From: Cucumibacter marinus DSM 18995
GTDB taxonomy: Bacteria; Pseudomonadota; Alphaproteobacteria; Rhizobiales; Devosiaceae
Direction: 5' to 3'
Length of the DNA stretch: 64,000 nucleotides
Assembly: GCF_000429865.1 (NCBI RefSeq)
Contig: NZ_AUCR01000014.1
Location: 1-64,000 of the forward strand
A model generated the notes under the pieces. It saw only the letters and a program-made list of their open reading frames with translations, made no database searches and had not been told where the DNA came from. The stretch's first letter is position 1. Every line of letters begins with the position of its first letter. The position numbers and the translations under genes were made by a program. Below, piece after piece: positions 24,866-33,045 of this stretch.

Positions 24866-25866
24866 CAACCGGCCTCCTGCCAGATGCGGACGTAGTCGAT
24901 TTCGAAACTGGCCGGGAAGCGCGTGTCTTCGTCCGGGTCACCGGGCCAGTCGCCACCCACTGCCAGATTGATCAAAAGGTACATCGGCTCGTCGGAGATG
25001 AGCCGTCGGTCTTCGAAGCGCCACATCTCCTCGCCGTTGAGGAACCAGATGATCGCGTCTTCCCGCCATTCAACGCCGTAGACGTTCCAGTCAGCCGACA
25101 GGTCGGGCACGAGCGCATCGCTGCCAAAGGAGCGTTTCTCGTCCGCGACCCGCACGTGATAGTGCATCTCGAGCGTATCGGTCGCGTGCCCCAGCATCTC
25201 CATGATGTCGATTTCCGGCGTCGAGCGCTGATCGGAAGGAAGCATCCAGATTGCAGGCCAGAGGCCCTGCCCGGCCGGCGCCTTGGCCCGAACCTCGACA
25301 TAGCCATGGGTGAAACTGAAAGCGTCCTCGCCTTCATCGCCATAGCGGCCGGTCGTGACCATGCCGCTGGTATAGGCGTATTCGCCCTGAGGCGTGTCGA
25401 TGTCCTGCTCGCGGGCAATCAGACGCAGCACGCCGTCGGACACTTCAACGCCCCGCTCCACGTACCATTGGAGTTCATTATTGCCGAGATTGGTGCAGCC
25501 GCCGTCGTTCCACCAATAGCAGTATGTCCACCGGCCGGTGTCGAGTGAACTGCCGGAGAATTCGTCTGCAAACACCGCCCGCCAGTCGCCACCATCGGCC
25601 ATGGGGCCCGGGATCTTTTCTGACCAGCGCAGGAAGCCGAACACACCCAGGCCTGACAGCAGCAAGGCCACCGCCAGCCACACATAGGCGCGGGCCGGGA
25701 CCGACCGATAAATCTTGAAGAAAATTCGAGCAGTTTCGCGAGCGGCAAAAAGAACCCGGTTGAAAAGCGTGGGCGAGCTTGACGGGTACGAAATTCTGGG
25801 TCGCTGCATGTGCCGGGATGCCTGGTTATCTGGGCGTTTGAGAGTGCGCAGGGTGTGACCGCGCAT
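24865..25866 (-). CDS. glycoside hydrolase family 16 protein, membrane-anchored
   Basis: This 333-residue protein has a basic N-terminus, one transmembrane anchor (AYVWLAVALLLSGLGVFGFL, about 60-80) and then a GH16 domain. The catalytic motif EIDIMEMLG (nucleophile and acid/base Glu around a central Asp) is intact. The family's WRAVFADEF opening and ALWPAIWMLP-like segment (here GLWPAIWMLPSD) are present. GH16 enzymes cut beta-1,3/1,4-glucans and galactans; in rhizobia ExoK of this family trims succinoglycan. Here it probably tailors the cluster's own polysaccharide outside the inner membrane. It is the first gene of the minus-strand polysaccharide operon. Confidence 0.87.
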   Translation of the reverse strand: MRGHTLRTLKRPDNQASRHMQRPRISYPSSSPTLFNRVLFAARETARIFFKIYRSVPARAYVWLAVALLLSGLGVFGFLRWSEKIPGPMADGGDWRAVFADEFSGSSLDTGRWTYCYWWNDGGCTNLGNNELQWYVERGVEVSDGVLRLIAREQDIDTPQGEYAYTSGMVTTGRYGDEGEDAFSFTHGYVEVRAKAPAGQGLWPAIWMLPSDQRSTPEIDIMEMLGHATDTLEMHYHVRVADEKRSFGSDALVPDLSADWNVYGVEWREDAIIWFLNGEEMWRFEDRRLISDEPMYLLINLAVGGDWPGDPDEDTRFPASFEIDYVRIWQEAG

Positions 25867-25990
25867 TGCACAATAGTCCCTGGCGGCCCGGTTGTGCGCG
25901 AGCCTTGCTGTTTACGTTAATTTAAGGATTGCGTTGCCCTTGGCAGCCATCCCGCAAACATGGAGGACACCGCCCCACAGGAGATGCTTC

Positions 25991-27127
25991 ATGACCGTAC
26001 AGCCGACTGATGCCGTCAAGCGATCAGATCTGGCGACCATGCGCGTGAGAGCATCGATGATGGAGCCGAAAACGCTACCCGGCGGGGTTCGGGTTGGCGA
26101 AGCGTCTCGCTCGATCTGGCAACATCTCATGGAAGCGGACCCGGAGGCCATTCCCTACCAGTCTCCCGAATGGGCAGACGCAGCATGCCGGTCGGCAGGG
26201 TTTATGAGCATCACCCGCCATTACCGCACGGCCGATGGCGCAGACTTTGTTCTGCCCCTCCTGCGTCAGGCGCGTCTGCCCCGGCGATTGTCCAGTGCGT
26301 ACTCGATGCCCCCGGCCTGGGGAATTGGCGGCCTTATTGGCGAAACCGAACCCACCGGCGATCTGGTCAGGGCCGTGTTCGAAGATCTGAAGAGCCTCGG
26401 GCTGCTTTCGGTTCGCATCAGGCCCAATCCCCGGCACGACAGCATCTGGGCCGCCGCAGCCCCTGTTGAGGTCACGCGTATTGATCGGCGAGCCCATATT
26501 CTCGATCTCACGCCGGGCTTCGAGACCGTGCGCGCGGAGAAGTTCAATTCGCGCTGCCGCCGGATGGCTGCCAAGGCCGAAAGAAACGGCGTCTCGATCG
26601 AGTTTGACGGAACCGGGGCCCTGCTCGACACCTATTACGGGCTTTACGAGCAGTCACTCGTTCGCTGGGCCGCCAAGCAGAACGAGCCGGCCTGGTTGGC
26701 GCGCTGGCGCGGTCGGCGCCGCGATCCCTTGCACAAAATGAAAGCCGCCGCATCGGCGCTGGGCGAAGGCTTTCAGGTCGGCATTGCGCGCAAGGACGGG
26801 CAACCAATGGCTGGTGTCATTCTTCTGCTTGGCCGCAATGCCAACTATTCCCGCGGTGCTATGGATGTCTCTCTGGTCGGCAATTCGGGCGCAAACGAAC
26901 TGTTGCAAACCCATGCCATCCGTTGCGCAGCCGAGGCCGGTTGTTCCCACTATCACATGGGGGAAACCGGATCATCGGCGACCCTGGCCCGGTTCAAGGA
27001 GAAGTTCGGAGCGGTGCCGGTCGACTATGCCGAATACCAGTTCGAGCGCCTGCCAATTTCGAAAATCGACCGGGCGGCGCGAGAGACCGTCAAGAAGTTG
27101 ATCGGCTTTAAGGATACGGTACAGTGA
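25991..27127 (+). CDS. FemAB-like GNAT-fold acyltransferase
   Basis: This 378-residue soluble protein has the two-GNAT-domain layout of FemAB/XrtA-associated proteins. It shows PYQSPEWADAACRSAGF near residue 55, a central RRMAAKAERNGVSIEFDG segment, and a C-terminal GNAT segment GFQVGIARKDGQPMAGVILL followed by YHMGETGSSATLARFKEKFG. Family members attach aminoacyl or acyl groups to cell-wall or polysaccharide precursors. It starts the plus-strand polysaccharide genes and overlaps the next gene by four bases (GTGA). The ATG at 25991 was chosen over an upstream frame extension that looks non-coding. Confidence 0.78.
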   Translation: MTVQPTDAVKRSDLATMRVRASMMEPKTLPGGVRVGEASRSIWQHLMEADPEAIPYQSPEWADAACRSAGFMSITRHYRTADGADFVLPLLRQARLPRRLSSAYSMPPAWGIGGLIGETEPTGDLVRAVFEDLKSLGLLSVRIRPNPRHDSIWAAAAPVEVTRIDRRAHILDLTPGFETVRAEKFNSRCRRMAAKAERNGVSIEFDGTGALLDTYYGLYEQSLVRWAAKQNEPAWLARWRGRRRDPLHKMKAAASALGEGFQVGIARKDGQPMAGVILLLGRNANYSRGAMDVSLVGNSGANELLQTHAIRCAAEAGCSHYHMGETGSSATLARFKEKFGAVPVDYAEYQFERLPISKIDRAARETVKKLIGFKDTVQ

Positions 27128-28155
27128 AACCTGCCCCGCACCTCCTCGCCGCATTCGCGCTGGCGCTGGCACTTCTGCCCGCGCCTTTTGCGCATGCGCA
27201 GGAGGCGGCGCCCGAGGAGAGCGCAATTGTCCCGCCTGATTTCCGCGCCATACTCGACCAAAGCACAAACCTGCCCGAAGTGCTGAGCGACGCCGGCATC
27301 CGCCGTGCGTTGAGGGCAGGAGAGCGCCCCGCCGAAGTCGCGCTCGAAGAAGCAAGGCTGAATGATCTTCTGATTGCCGTGGGATACCTCGACGCAGATT
27401 TGAGCATCGAGGCTCCGGTCATGGAACCTGCGGGCAATGGCGCGCTGCGGGTCAATATCAGTCCTGGCCCGTTCTATGTCATTGGCCCCGTCGAGATCAG
27501 CGTCGAAGGTGCTGCGGACAGCGCCCTGACCGACCGGCTGGAAGATGCGGCTCTTTTTGCAGAAGGGCAGCCGGCGAATGCCGACATTCTCGCCGAAGCC
27601 CGCGACCGCATTGAGTGGCAGGCCGCCGAATCCGGCTTTTCGTTTGCAGAGATCGTCTCGGCCACTTACCTGCCCGATCCGGCGAATGCGACGGCGCAAC
27701 TGTCCATCACCATCGCTCCGGGCATCGCGGCCGTGTTCAGGCAAACCGATGTGTCCGATGTTCCCGCGGACCTGAAAGACGCGGCGCTTGCGCTGACGCC
27801 ATATTCGCCCGGGGAGCCGTTTACACGGTCGGCGTTTGACACCATGCGGGCCGCCCTGAACGATCTCCCGCATGTCCATCGAAGCGATCTCGAAATCCGG
27901 CCGGCGCCAGGCGGCACCTTCGATCTCGTGGTCAGCGCCCGCCACGATCCCCCGGCGATATTCGACGACCCGATCGCGCGAACGGGTGTCGGCGTGTTCG
28001 CGGCGGCCCTGCTGGTGATTGCTCTTGGTATGATCACAGGATTTCGGCGTGATCGGCGTCCGCTCACACACCTCATCATGTTCCGGGTTCCTGCGGGTCT
28101 TCTCGCCTTCGCCTCGATCGGCGTGGTCATTCTGCGCGCCGCCACGCTCGGCTGA
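27124..28155 (+). CDS. secreted POTRA-like protein with two C-terminal membrane segments, no beta-barrel
   Basis: This 343-residue protein has a signal peptide (LLAAFALALALLPAPFAHAQ). Repeated alpha/beta units follow that resemble the POTRA domains of TamA/BamA: GYLDADLSIEAP, then SPGPFYVIGPVEISVEG, then a third unit after ADILAEARDRIEWQA. Instead of an outer-membrane barrel it ends with two hydrophobic helices (VFAAALLVIALGMITGF and LLAFASIGVVILRAA). The protein is therefore probably anchored in the inner membrane with POTRA-like domains in the periplasm. It is coupled to the FemAB-like gene (GTG start overlapping TGA). The role is unknown; secretion or assembly of the polysaccharide is a guess. 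Confidence 0.65.
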   Translation: MKPAPHLLAAFALALALLPAPFAHAQEAAPEESAIVPPDFRAILDQSTNLPEVLSDAGIRRALRAGERPAEVALEEARLNDLLIAVGYLDADLSIEAPVMEPAGNGALRVNISPGPFYVIGPVEISVEGAADSALTDRLEDAALFAEGQPANADILAEARDRIEWQAAESGFSFAEIVSATYLPDPANATAQLSITIAPGIAAVFRQTDVSDVPADLKDAALALTPYSPGEPFTRSAFDTMRAALNDLPHVHRSDLEIRPAPGGTFDLVVSARHDPPAIFDDPIARTGVGVFAAALLVIALGMITGFRRDRRPLTHLIMFRVPAGLLAFASIGVVILRAATLG

Positions 28156-28300
28156 CAATCGTCCACCCCCGGTCATTGAGCCGACCCGCCTGACGTCAGC
28201 GGGACATATCCAACTCCCCTCTCCGTTCCTGTTCCCAGACTGCCTGGCGCAACCCGGATGCCGGGCTCCCGAGGCGGCGATCCCGACTCAAGTGTCCCGA

Positions 28301-28330
28301 AATGGAACAGTTTCTTTCCAGAATGGAACA
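28301..28330. repeat. two AATGGAACA direct repeats, 21 bp apart
   Basis: AATGGAACA is seen at 28301-28309 and 28322-28330, two helical turns apart on the same face of DNA, each followed by a pyrimidine-rich stretch. This is the kind of spacing used by dimeric regulators. No regulator for it is identified in the window. Confidence 0.5.
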
Positions 28331-28369
28331 CTTCCTTTTCGACACCAAGTAATAATGAGACACTATTTA

Positions 28370-28429
28370 GATACAACTTTATCTATTAACTATTAATATG
28401 CACCATCTATAGTTGTATCGGTTGTATCG
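28370..28429. repeat. GTTGTATCG tandem repeat with an inverted copy
   Basis: GTTGTATCG is repeated head to tail at 28412-28420 and 28421-28429. GATACAAC at 28370-28377 is the inverted form. Between them is a very AT-rich segment of about 35 bp. It is a possible operator or DNA-bending region for the polysaccharide genes. Confidence 0.5.
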
Positions 28430-28567
28430 TCATTAACAATTCGTAAATCTGCGACCAATCGGCAGTTTTGCCAGCAATAGTTGTCCGCGTCGACTGCACA
28501 GATCCTGTGGGGCCGCCGCAGCCGGGACGGAAACCTTGTCCCCCTGGCCGGACTGAAGGAGGTCGCA

Positions 28568-29386
28568 ATGCATTCGATCAACAAGCCTCGATCACGGAGC
28601 AGGGAAGCGCTTCCTTTGTCCCTGGCGCGTGTGAGTGTGGTCGTCCCCGCCATGAACGAAGAAAAGAACCTCGAGCACGTATTGCCGCGGATTCCCGACT
28701 GGGTTCATGAAGTCATTCTGGTGGACGGCAATTCCAAGGATCGTACCGTCGAAGTCGCCCGCTCCATCCTGCCCGAAATCATCGTGGTCAATCAGGACCG
28801 CAAAGGCAAAGGCGCGGCCCTGCGTGCAGGCTTCCGTGCCGCTCGCGGCGATATCATCGTCATGATCGATGCCGATGGCTCGACCGATCCGCAGGAAATC
28901 CCGGCCTATGTCGGTACGCTGATGTCAGGCGCGGATTTCGTGAAGGGCTCGCGCTTTTTGCAGGGCGGCGGCACCGATGACATGGAGTGGTACCGGCGCT
29001 TCGGGAATTGGGGCCTCATGCAGCTGGTCAATTTCCGGTTCGGCGGCCATTACACCGACCTTTGTTATGGCTATGCCGCGTTCTGGCGCGACGTGCTGGA
29101 CAAGATCGACCTGGAAAAGGTTGATGGTTTCGAGGTCGAGACCAGCATGAACATTCAGGTTCTGCGCCAGCGTCTTCAGGTTCAGGAAGTCGCGAGCCTC
29201 GAGCATCCGCGCATTCACGGAAAATCCAACCTGCGCACCATTCCCGATGGCTGGCGCGTGTTGCGCACCATCATCACGATGGGACTGCAACCCAATCCCA
29301 ACCGAACCGCTCGCCCGCGCCGACGCATCGATTTCACGCGGCCGAATGCGGGCTGGAACCGCCATATCGGGATGCCGAATGAGTAA
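28568..29386 (+). CDS. family 2 glycosyltransferase (polyprenyl-phosphate-mannose/glucose synthase-like)
   Basis: This 272-residue GT-A protein has the nucleotide-sugar motif VVVPAMNEEKNLEHV, then ILVDGNSKDRT, and the DxD motif VMIDADGSTDPQE. The later VKGSRFLQGGG and TDLCYGYAAFW segments are typical of DPM1/DolP-mannosyl-type GT2 enzymes. It has no membrane anchor. ATG at 28568 follows an ideal AAGGAGG. The last codons overlap the next gene by eight bases (ATGAGTAA). It probably adds one sugar to the polysaccharide or a polyprenyl carrier at the inner face of the membrane. Confidence 0.88.
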   Translation: MHSINKPRSRSREALPLSLARVSVVVPAMNEEKNLEHVLPRIPDWVHEVILVDGNSKDRTVEVARSILPEIIVVNQDRKGKGAALRAGFRAARGDIIVMIDADGSTDPQEIPAYVGTLMSGADFVKGSRFLQGGGTDDMEWYRRFGNWGLMQLVNFRFGGHYTDLCYGYAAFWRDVLDKIDLEKVDGFEVETSMNIQVLRQRLQVQEVASLEHPRIHGKSNLRTIPDGWRVLRTIITMGLQPNPNRTARPRRRIDFTRPNAGWNRHIGMPNE

Positions 29387-31577
29387 CGAGACCGCCATAT
29401 CGGTCGTCATTTGCACCTGTCATGACGACCGTCTGGACCGGCTCATCGACGCCGTCGATTCCGTGCGCGACCAGTCAGCCTCTGCGCACGAAATCATTGT
29501 GGTGGTCGACCACAACGAACCGCTCAAGACTCGCATCGCCGAAGCCCGTCCTGACGTCAGCGTGATTTCGAACGATCGACGGAAGGGGCTCTCGGGCGCC
29601 CGGAACACCGGCGTTCTGGCCGCCAGCGGCTCTGTCGTCGCGTTTCTCGACGATGATGCGCTGGCGTCGCCGCACTGGCTCGCCTCACTGCAAGAGGCAT
29701 ACAGCTCGCAGTTCACACTCGGGGCGGGCGGCCCGATCCACCCGGATTGGCCGAGCGAGCGGCCTGCCTGGTGGCCTCACGAATTCGATTGGGTTGTGGG
29801 ATGCTCCTATGAGGGCGAGCAGATCACGGATGGCAGCACCGAAAACCTGATCGGCTGCAACATGTCGTACCGCCGCAATGCCCTTGTGCTGGCAGGTCTT
29901 TTTGATGAAGACCTTGGCCGCAGCGGCGGCAATGCTGCCGGTTGTGAAGAGACCGAGCTGGCCCGTCGCGCCCGGGCCATGTTTCCCGCCTCCCGGCTGC
30001 GTTTCATCGACGGCGCCGAGGTGACGCACCGGATCGATGCCGGGCGGGATCGCTTCTCCTATTTCGTCAGAAGGTGCCGGGCCGAGGGTGTTTCCAAGGC
30101 TATGATCGCAGCCGGCGCGATCCGCGGCAGCGGCCTTTCGCGTGAACGCAGCTATGCCCTCAACACGCTTGGCGGGGCGGTCCTGCGCAATCTGGGGCAA
30201 TTCATCAGTGGCAGGAACCGCTGGGGCCTGCACAGATCCGCGGCGATCGTCACTGGCCTGTTCGCTGCAGGCACATCCTATCTCTGGTCGCGCCTGTCCG
30301 GGGTGAAACCTGTCACGCCCGAGGCGCGGTACCTGCCGCGCCAGGTTCTCGATGTCGAGCTTTCCCGCGCCCTGCCCGCGCGCCAATCGGCCAATGAAGA
30401 CGGCCAGACCTATGGCGCGCTGCATTGTGTCGTCCGCCAACAGTCACGGCTGGTCACGACGATCGAGATCCCGACCTATGGCGAGGCCGTGTCCGACGAT
30501 CAGCTTCGCCGAGACATCGAGGCCGTGATCCCGACGGCACCGGCCGCCTACCCGGTTCCGGCCGCGGCGACCCGTCCCGCCCGTGTGATCGTGGCCACCC
30601 GGGACCGCCCGGACATGCTTGCGCGTTGCGTCCGTTCCGTGCTGGCCATGGATTATCCCGATTTCGAACTGGTCATCGTCGACAGCGCGCCTTCGACGTC
30701 CGCCACCCGGGACCTGATCGATCGCGAGTTCGGTGACGACCCCCGGGTTCAGTATGTGCATGAAGGCCAACCGGGCCTGGCGCGGGCGCATAATGCCGGT
30801 CTGGCCGGCTGCACCCGGGAGCTGATTGCCTTCACCGACGACGATGTTCTGGTGGATCGCGGCTGGCTCAGCCGCATCGCGGAGGCATTCGACACAGCAC
30901 CGGAGGTTGGTGCGGTCACCGGGGCCATTCTGCCGGCGGAACTCGAAACCGAGGCGCAGTACTGGACGGAATCCCATGGCGGGTTCCTCAAGGGCACACA
31001 GATGCAGCTCTTCGATCTGGCCGACAACAAACCCCGTTCGCCTCTGTTCCCCTTTACCGCGGGCATGATGGGGTCGGGCGCCAACATGGCATTCTCCCGC
31101 GAGGCTCTTGAAAAGCTGGGATCTTTCGACCCCGCGCTGGGTGCAGGCACAATTGCCCGAGGCGGCGATGATCTCGACGCCCTGTTGCGCACGGTCCGCG
31201 CCGGCTTCACCGTGGTCTACACACCGGATGCGCTGGTCTGGCATCACCACCGGCGCAGTGCCGAGGGCATGGAGCGACAAGCCCATGGCTATGGCATGGG
31301 ACTCGGCGCCTATCTGACCAAGGCCATGCTCGATCATCCGCTTGCAGGGCTCCGCCTGATCGCAATGGCGCCGCTGGCGCTGCAGCACTTGTTCGGCGGC
31401 AAATCCGAAAAGATGCAACGCCTGCCGGTTGCCTATCCGCGCCGTTTCGTGCGCGCCGAGTTCAAGGGCATTCTCGGCGGTCCGCTCGCCTATTGGCGCA
31501 GCCGCCGCGCCCTGCATGCCAGCCGCAGCGAGGGCGCAGCAAAGTTCGCCCAAAACCCTGTCTGGAAGGGGAACTGA
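29379..31577 (+). CDS. bifunctional protein with two family 2 glycosyltransferase domains
   Basis: This 732-residue protein carries two complete GT-A domains. The first (about 5-240) has ISVVICTCHDDRLDRLIDAV, SGARNTGV and the DxD-type FLDDDALAS. The second (about 400-650) has VIVATRDRPDMLARCVRSVL, ARAHNAGLAG and FTDDDVLVD, with a later ARGGDDLDALLR that matches the conserved acidic base region. The linker (about 250-390) is helical and may touch the membrane. Two sugars could be added in sequence. It is cotranscribed with the upstream GT2 and the deacetylase gene. Confidence 0.87.
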   Translation: MSNETAISVVICTCHDDRLDRLIDAVDSVRDQSASAHEIIVVVDHNEPLKTRIAEARPDVSVISNDRRKGLSGARNTGVLAASGSVVAFLDDDALASPHWLASLQEAYSSQFTLGAGGPIHPDWPSERPAWWPHEFDWVVGCSYEGEQITDGSTENLIGCNMSYRRNALVLAGLFDEDLGRSGGNAAGCEETELARRARAMFPASRLRFIDGAEVTHRIDAGRDRFSYFVRRCRAEGVSKAMIAAGAIRGSGLSRERSYALNTLGGAVLRNLGQFISGRNRWGLHRSAAIVTGLFAAGTSYLWSRLSGVKPVTPEARYLPRQVLDVELSRALPARQSANEDGQTYGALHCVVRQQSRLVTTIEIPTYGEAVSDDQLRRDIEAVIPTAPAAYPVPAAATRPARVIVATRDRPDMLARCVRSVLAMDYPDFELVIVDSAPSTSATRDLIDREFGDDPRVQYVHEGQPGLARAHNAGLAGCTRELIAFTDDDVLVDRGWLSRIAEAFDTAPEVGAVTGAILPAELETEAQYWTESHGGFLKGTQMQLFDLADNKPRSPLFPFTAGMMGSGANMAFSREALEKLGSFDPALGAGTIARGGDDLDALLRTVRAGFTVVYTPDALVWHHHRRSAEGMERQAHGYGMGLGAYLTKAMLDHPLAGLRLIAMAPLALQHLFGGKSEKMQRLPVAYPRRFVRAEFKGILGGPLAYWRSRRALHASRSEGAAKFAQNPVWKGN

Positions 31578-31579
31578 GC

Positions 31580-32404
31580 ATGCAAGGGCCCATTCCCATC
31601 CTGATGTATCACAGCATTGATGCACGCTGCGCTCCGGCCTATGCGCGTTGGTGTGTCGGCCCCGAGGTTTTCGGGGCCCATCTGCGTGTTATCGATGGCC
31701 TGGGCATGACCCCGATGACCATCTCCGGGCTAACCGATGCCATCGACAAGGGCACACTGCCGGACAGGCCGGTGGCGATCACCTTTGACGACGGGCTGGC
31801 GGATTTCGAGCAGCATGCGCTTCCGATCCTCGATCGTTTTGGCTTCCCCGCTACGCTCTATGTCGCGGCGGGCTACGTCGGCGGGACCGCGCGGTGGCTG
31901 TCTGACCTCGGGGAAGGCGACCGCCCGATGATGGACTGGCAAGGCATTGCGGGTCTCAAGCACCGGAATGTCGAGGTGGGCGCCCACACGCTGACCCATC
32001 CTCAGCTCGACCTGCTTTCGCCCAGAGAGGCGCGTCATGAAATCCATGGCGGCAAGAGATTGATCGAAGACAAGACCGGCATGAAGGTGCGCAGCTTTGC
32101 CTATCCGCACGGTTATTCCTCAAAGACCGTACGCGAACTGGTCAACCAGAGCGGGTTCGATTCCGCTGTCCGGGTGGCCCATGCGCTTTCGGGTGTGTCG
32201 GAAGACCGTTTTGCTCATGCCCGGATCATCATGACAGAGAATGAGACCGAAGAGACGCTTGCCCGGTATCTGACCGGCAAAGACCTGCGCAGGGCGGCCC
32301 CGGTCACTTCCTGGAAGATCCGCGCCTGGCGCGGCTGGCGCGGCCTCCGGTCAATGCTGGCCGGGCCTCGCTCCACAGGACCCGCCAAACCCATGGAGGC
32401 TTGA
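31580..32404 (+). CDS. polysaccharide deacetylase (NodB/CE4 family)
   Basis: This 274-residue protein has the CE4 motifs in order: ILMYHSI near the start, TFDDGLADF (catalytic and metal Asp), GAHTLTHPQL (metal His pair H-x3-H) and FAYPHGYSS. There is no clear signal peptide, so it may act in the cytoplasm or be exported by another route. It removes N- or O-acetyl groups from sugars. ATG at 31580 comes three bases after the previous stop with GGAAGGGGA upstream. It is an expected tailoring enzyme of an exopolysaccharide cluster. Confidence 0.88.
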   Translation: MQGPIPILMYHSIDARCAPAYARWCVGPEVFGAHLRVIDGLGMTPMTISGLTDAIDKGTLPDRPVAITFDDGLADFEQHALPILDRFGFPATLYVAAGYVGGTARWLSDLGEGDRPMMDWQGIAGLKHRNVEVGAHTLTHPQLDLLSPREARHEIHGGKRLIEDKTGMKVRSFAYPHGYSSKTVRELVNQSGFDSAVRVAHALSGVSEDRFAHARIIMTENETEETLARYLTGKDLRRAAPVTSWKIRAWRGWRGLRSMLAGPRSTGPAKPMEA

Positions 32405-32407
32405 ACA

Positions 32408-32965
32408 ATGATCGTCACGATCAATCAACTGGCCACGCGTCTGGCTGGCCCCTTGCTCCTCGCATCGGGCCTTTGGCTGGGTTCCGTGTCGACGGCATCG
32501 AGCCTTTCGACGGACAACCCGATCCTTGAATGGCTTTCCAAGATGGCAACGACAGCACCGATCGGGCAGAGCGCCGATGATGCCGTCACGGGTGACACCG
32601 CGAGCCCCGCGGGCGCCGCGGACGATATCCGCGTTGAGTTCGTGGTGAACCAGTGCGAACCGGGAAGTCCCGATCTCGGTGGGGCCAATTCGGGGCTGGT
32701 GGTTGCGGACGCCGCTCCTGGTGCGCCGGAGAACAGCAGTTCACCTGGCGGCCTGACGGAGTTTGACAGCCTGCCGGACGGTGTCGCTCCCAACCTGCTG
32801 CCGGATGTCTCGGCCCCGGCATTTGTCCGACCGCGCCCGAAAACATTCGCCCAAGCCACTGTGATCAGCCAGAGCGTGACGCTGCTGGGTACCAATCGGA
32901 CCAAGTCACTGGCGCCGGCAGGCTTCGTATCGGACAGCAACTCGGTTATCTCGCTGCAACCTTAG
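32408..32965 (+). CDS. hypothetical secreted protein
   Basis: This 185-residue protein has a likely signal sequence (LAGPLLLASGLWLGSVSTAS). A low-complexity mature part follows, rich in Ala, Gly, Pro, Ser and Asp, with one Cys (VVNQCEP). No domain was recognised. It starts four bases after the deacetylase stop with GGAGG upstream, so it closes the polysaccharide operon. Beyond that its function is not known. Confidence 0.6.
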   Translation: MIVTINQLATRLAGPLLLASGLWLGSVSTASSLSTDNPILEWLSKMATTAPIGQSADDAVTGDTASPAGAADDIRVEFVVNQCEPGSPDLGGANSGLVVADAAPGAPENSSSPGGLTEFDSLPDGVAPNLLPDVSAPAFVRPRPKTFAQATVISQSVTLLGTNRTKSLAPAGFVSDSNSVISLQP

Positions 32966-33045
32966 ACTGTGCGGACGCGCATCCGGCGATCGGCAGGACG
33001 CAGTTTCGCAGAGGTGAAGCATTGCTTGCCCGCTGCTTGCGGCGT

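Larger units (their letters stand above)
28156..28567. other. AT-rich control region before the glycosyltransferase genes
   Basis: This gene-free region of 412 bp has a core (28340-28450) much richer in A/T than its surroundings. It contains AATGGAACA twice, 21 bp apart (28301-28309 and 28322-28330). GTTGTATCG occurs twice in tandem (28412-28429), and its inverse GATACAAC is at 28370-28377. The GTTGTATC copies and the inverse could form a stem or bind a regulator. It probably holds the promoter for the glycosyltransferase operon starting at 28568; no single -35/-10 pair stands out. Confidence 0.55.
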
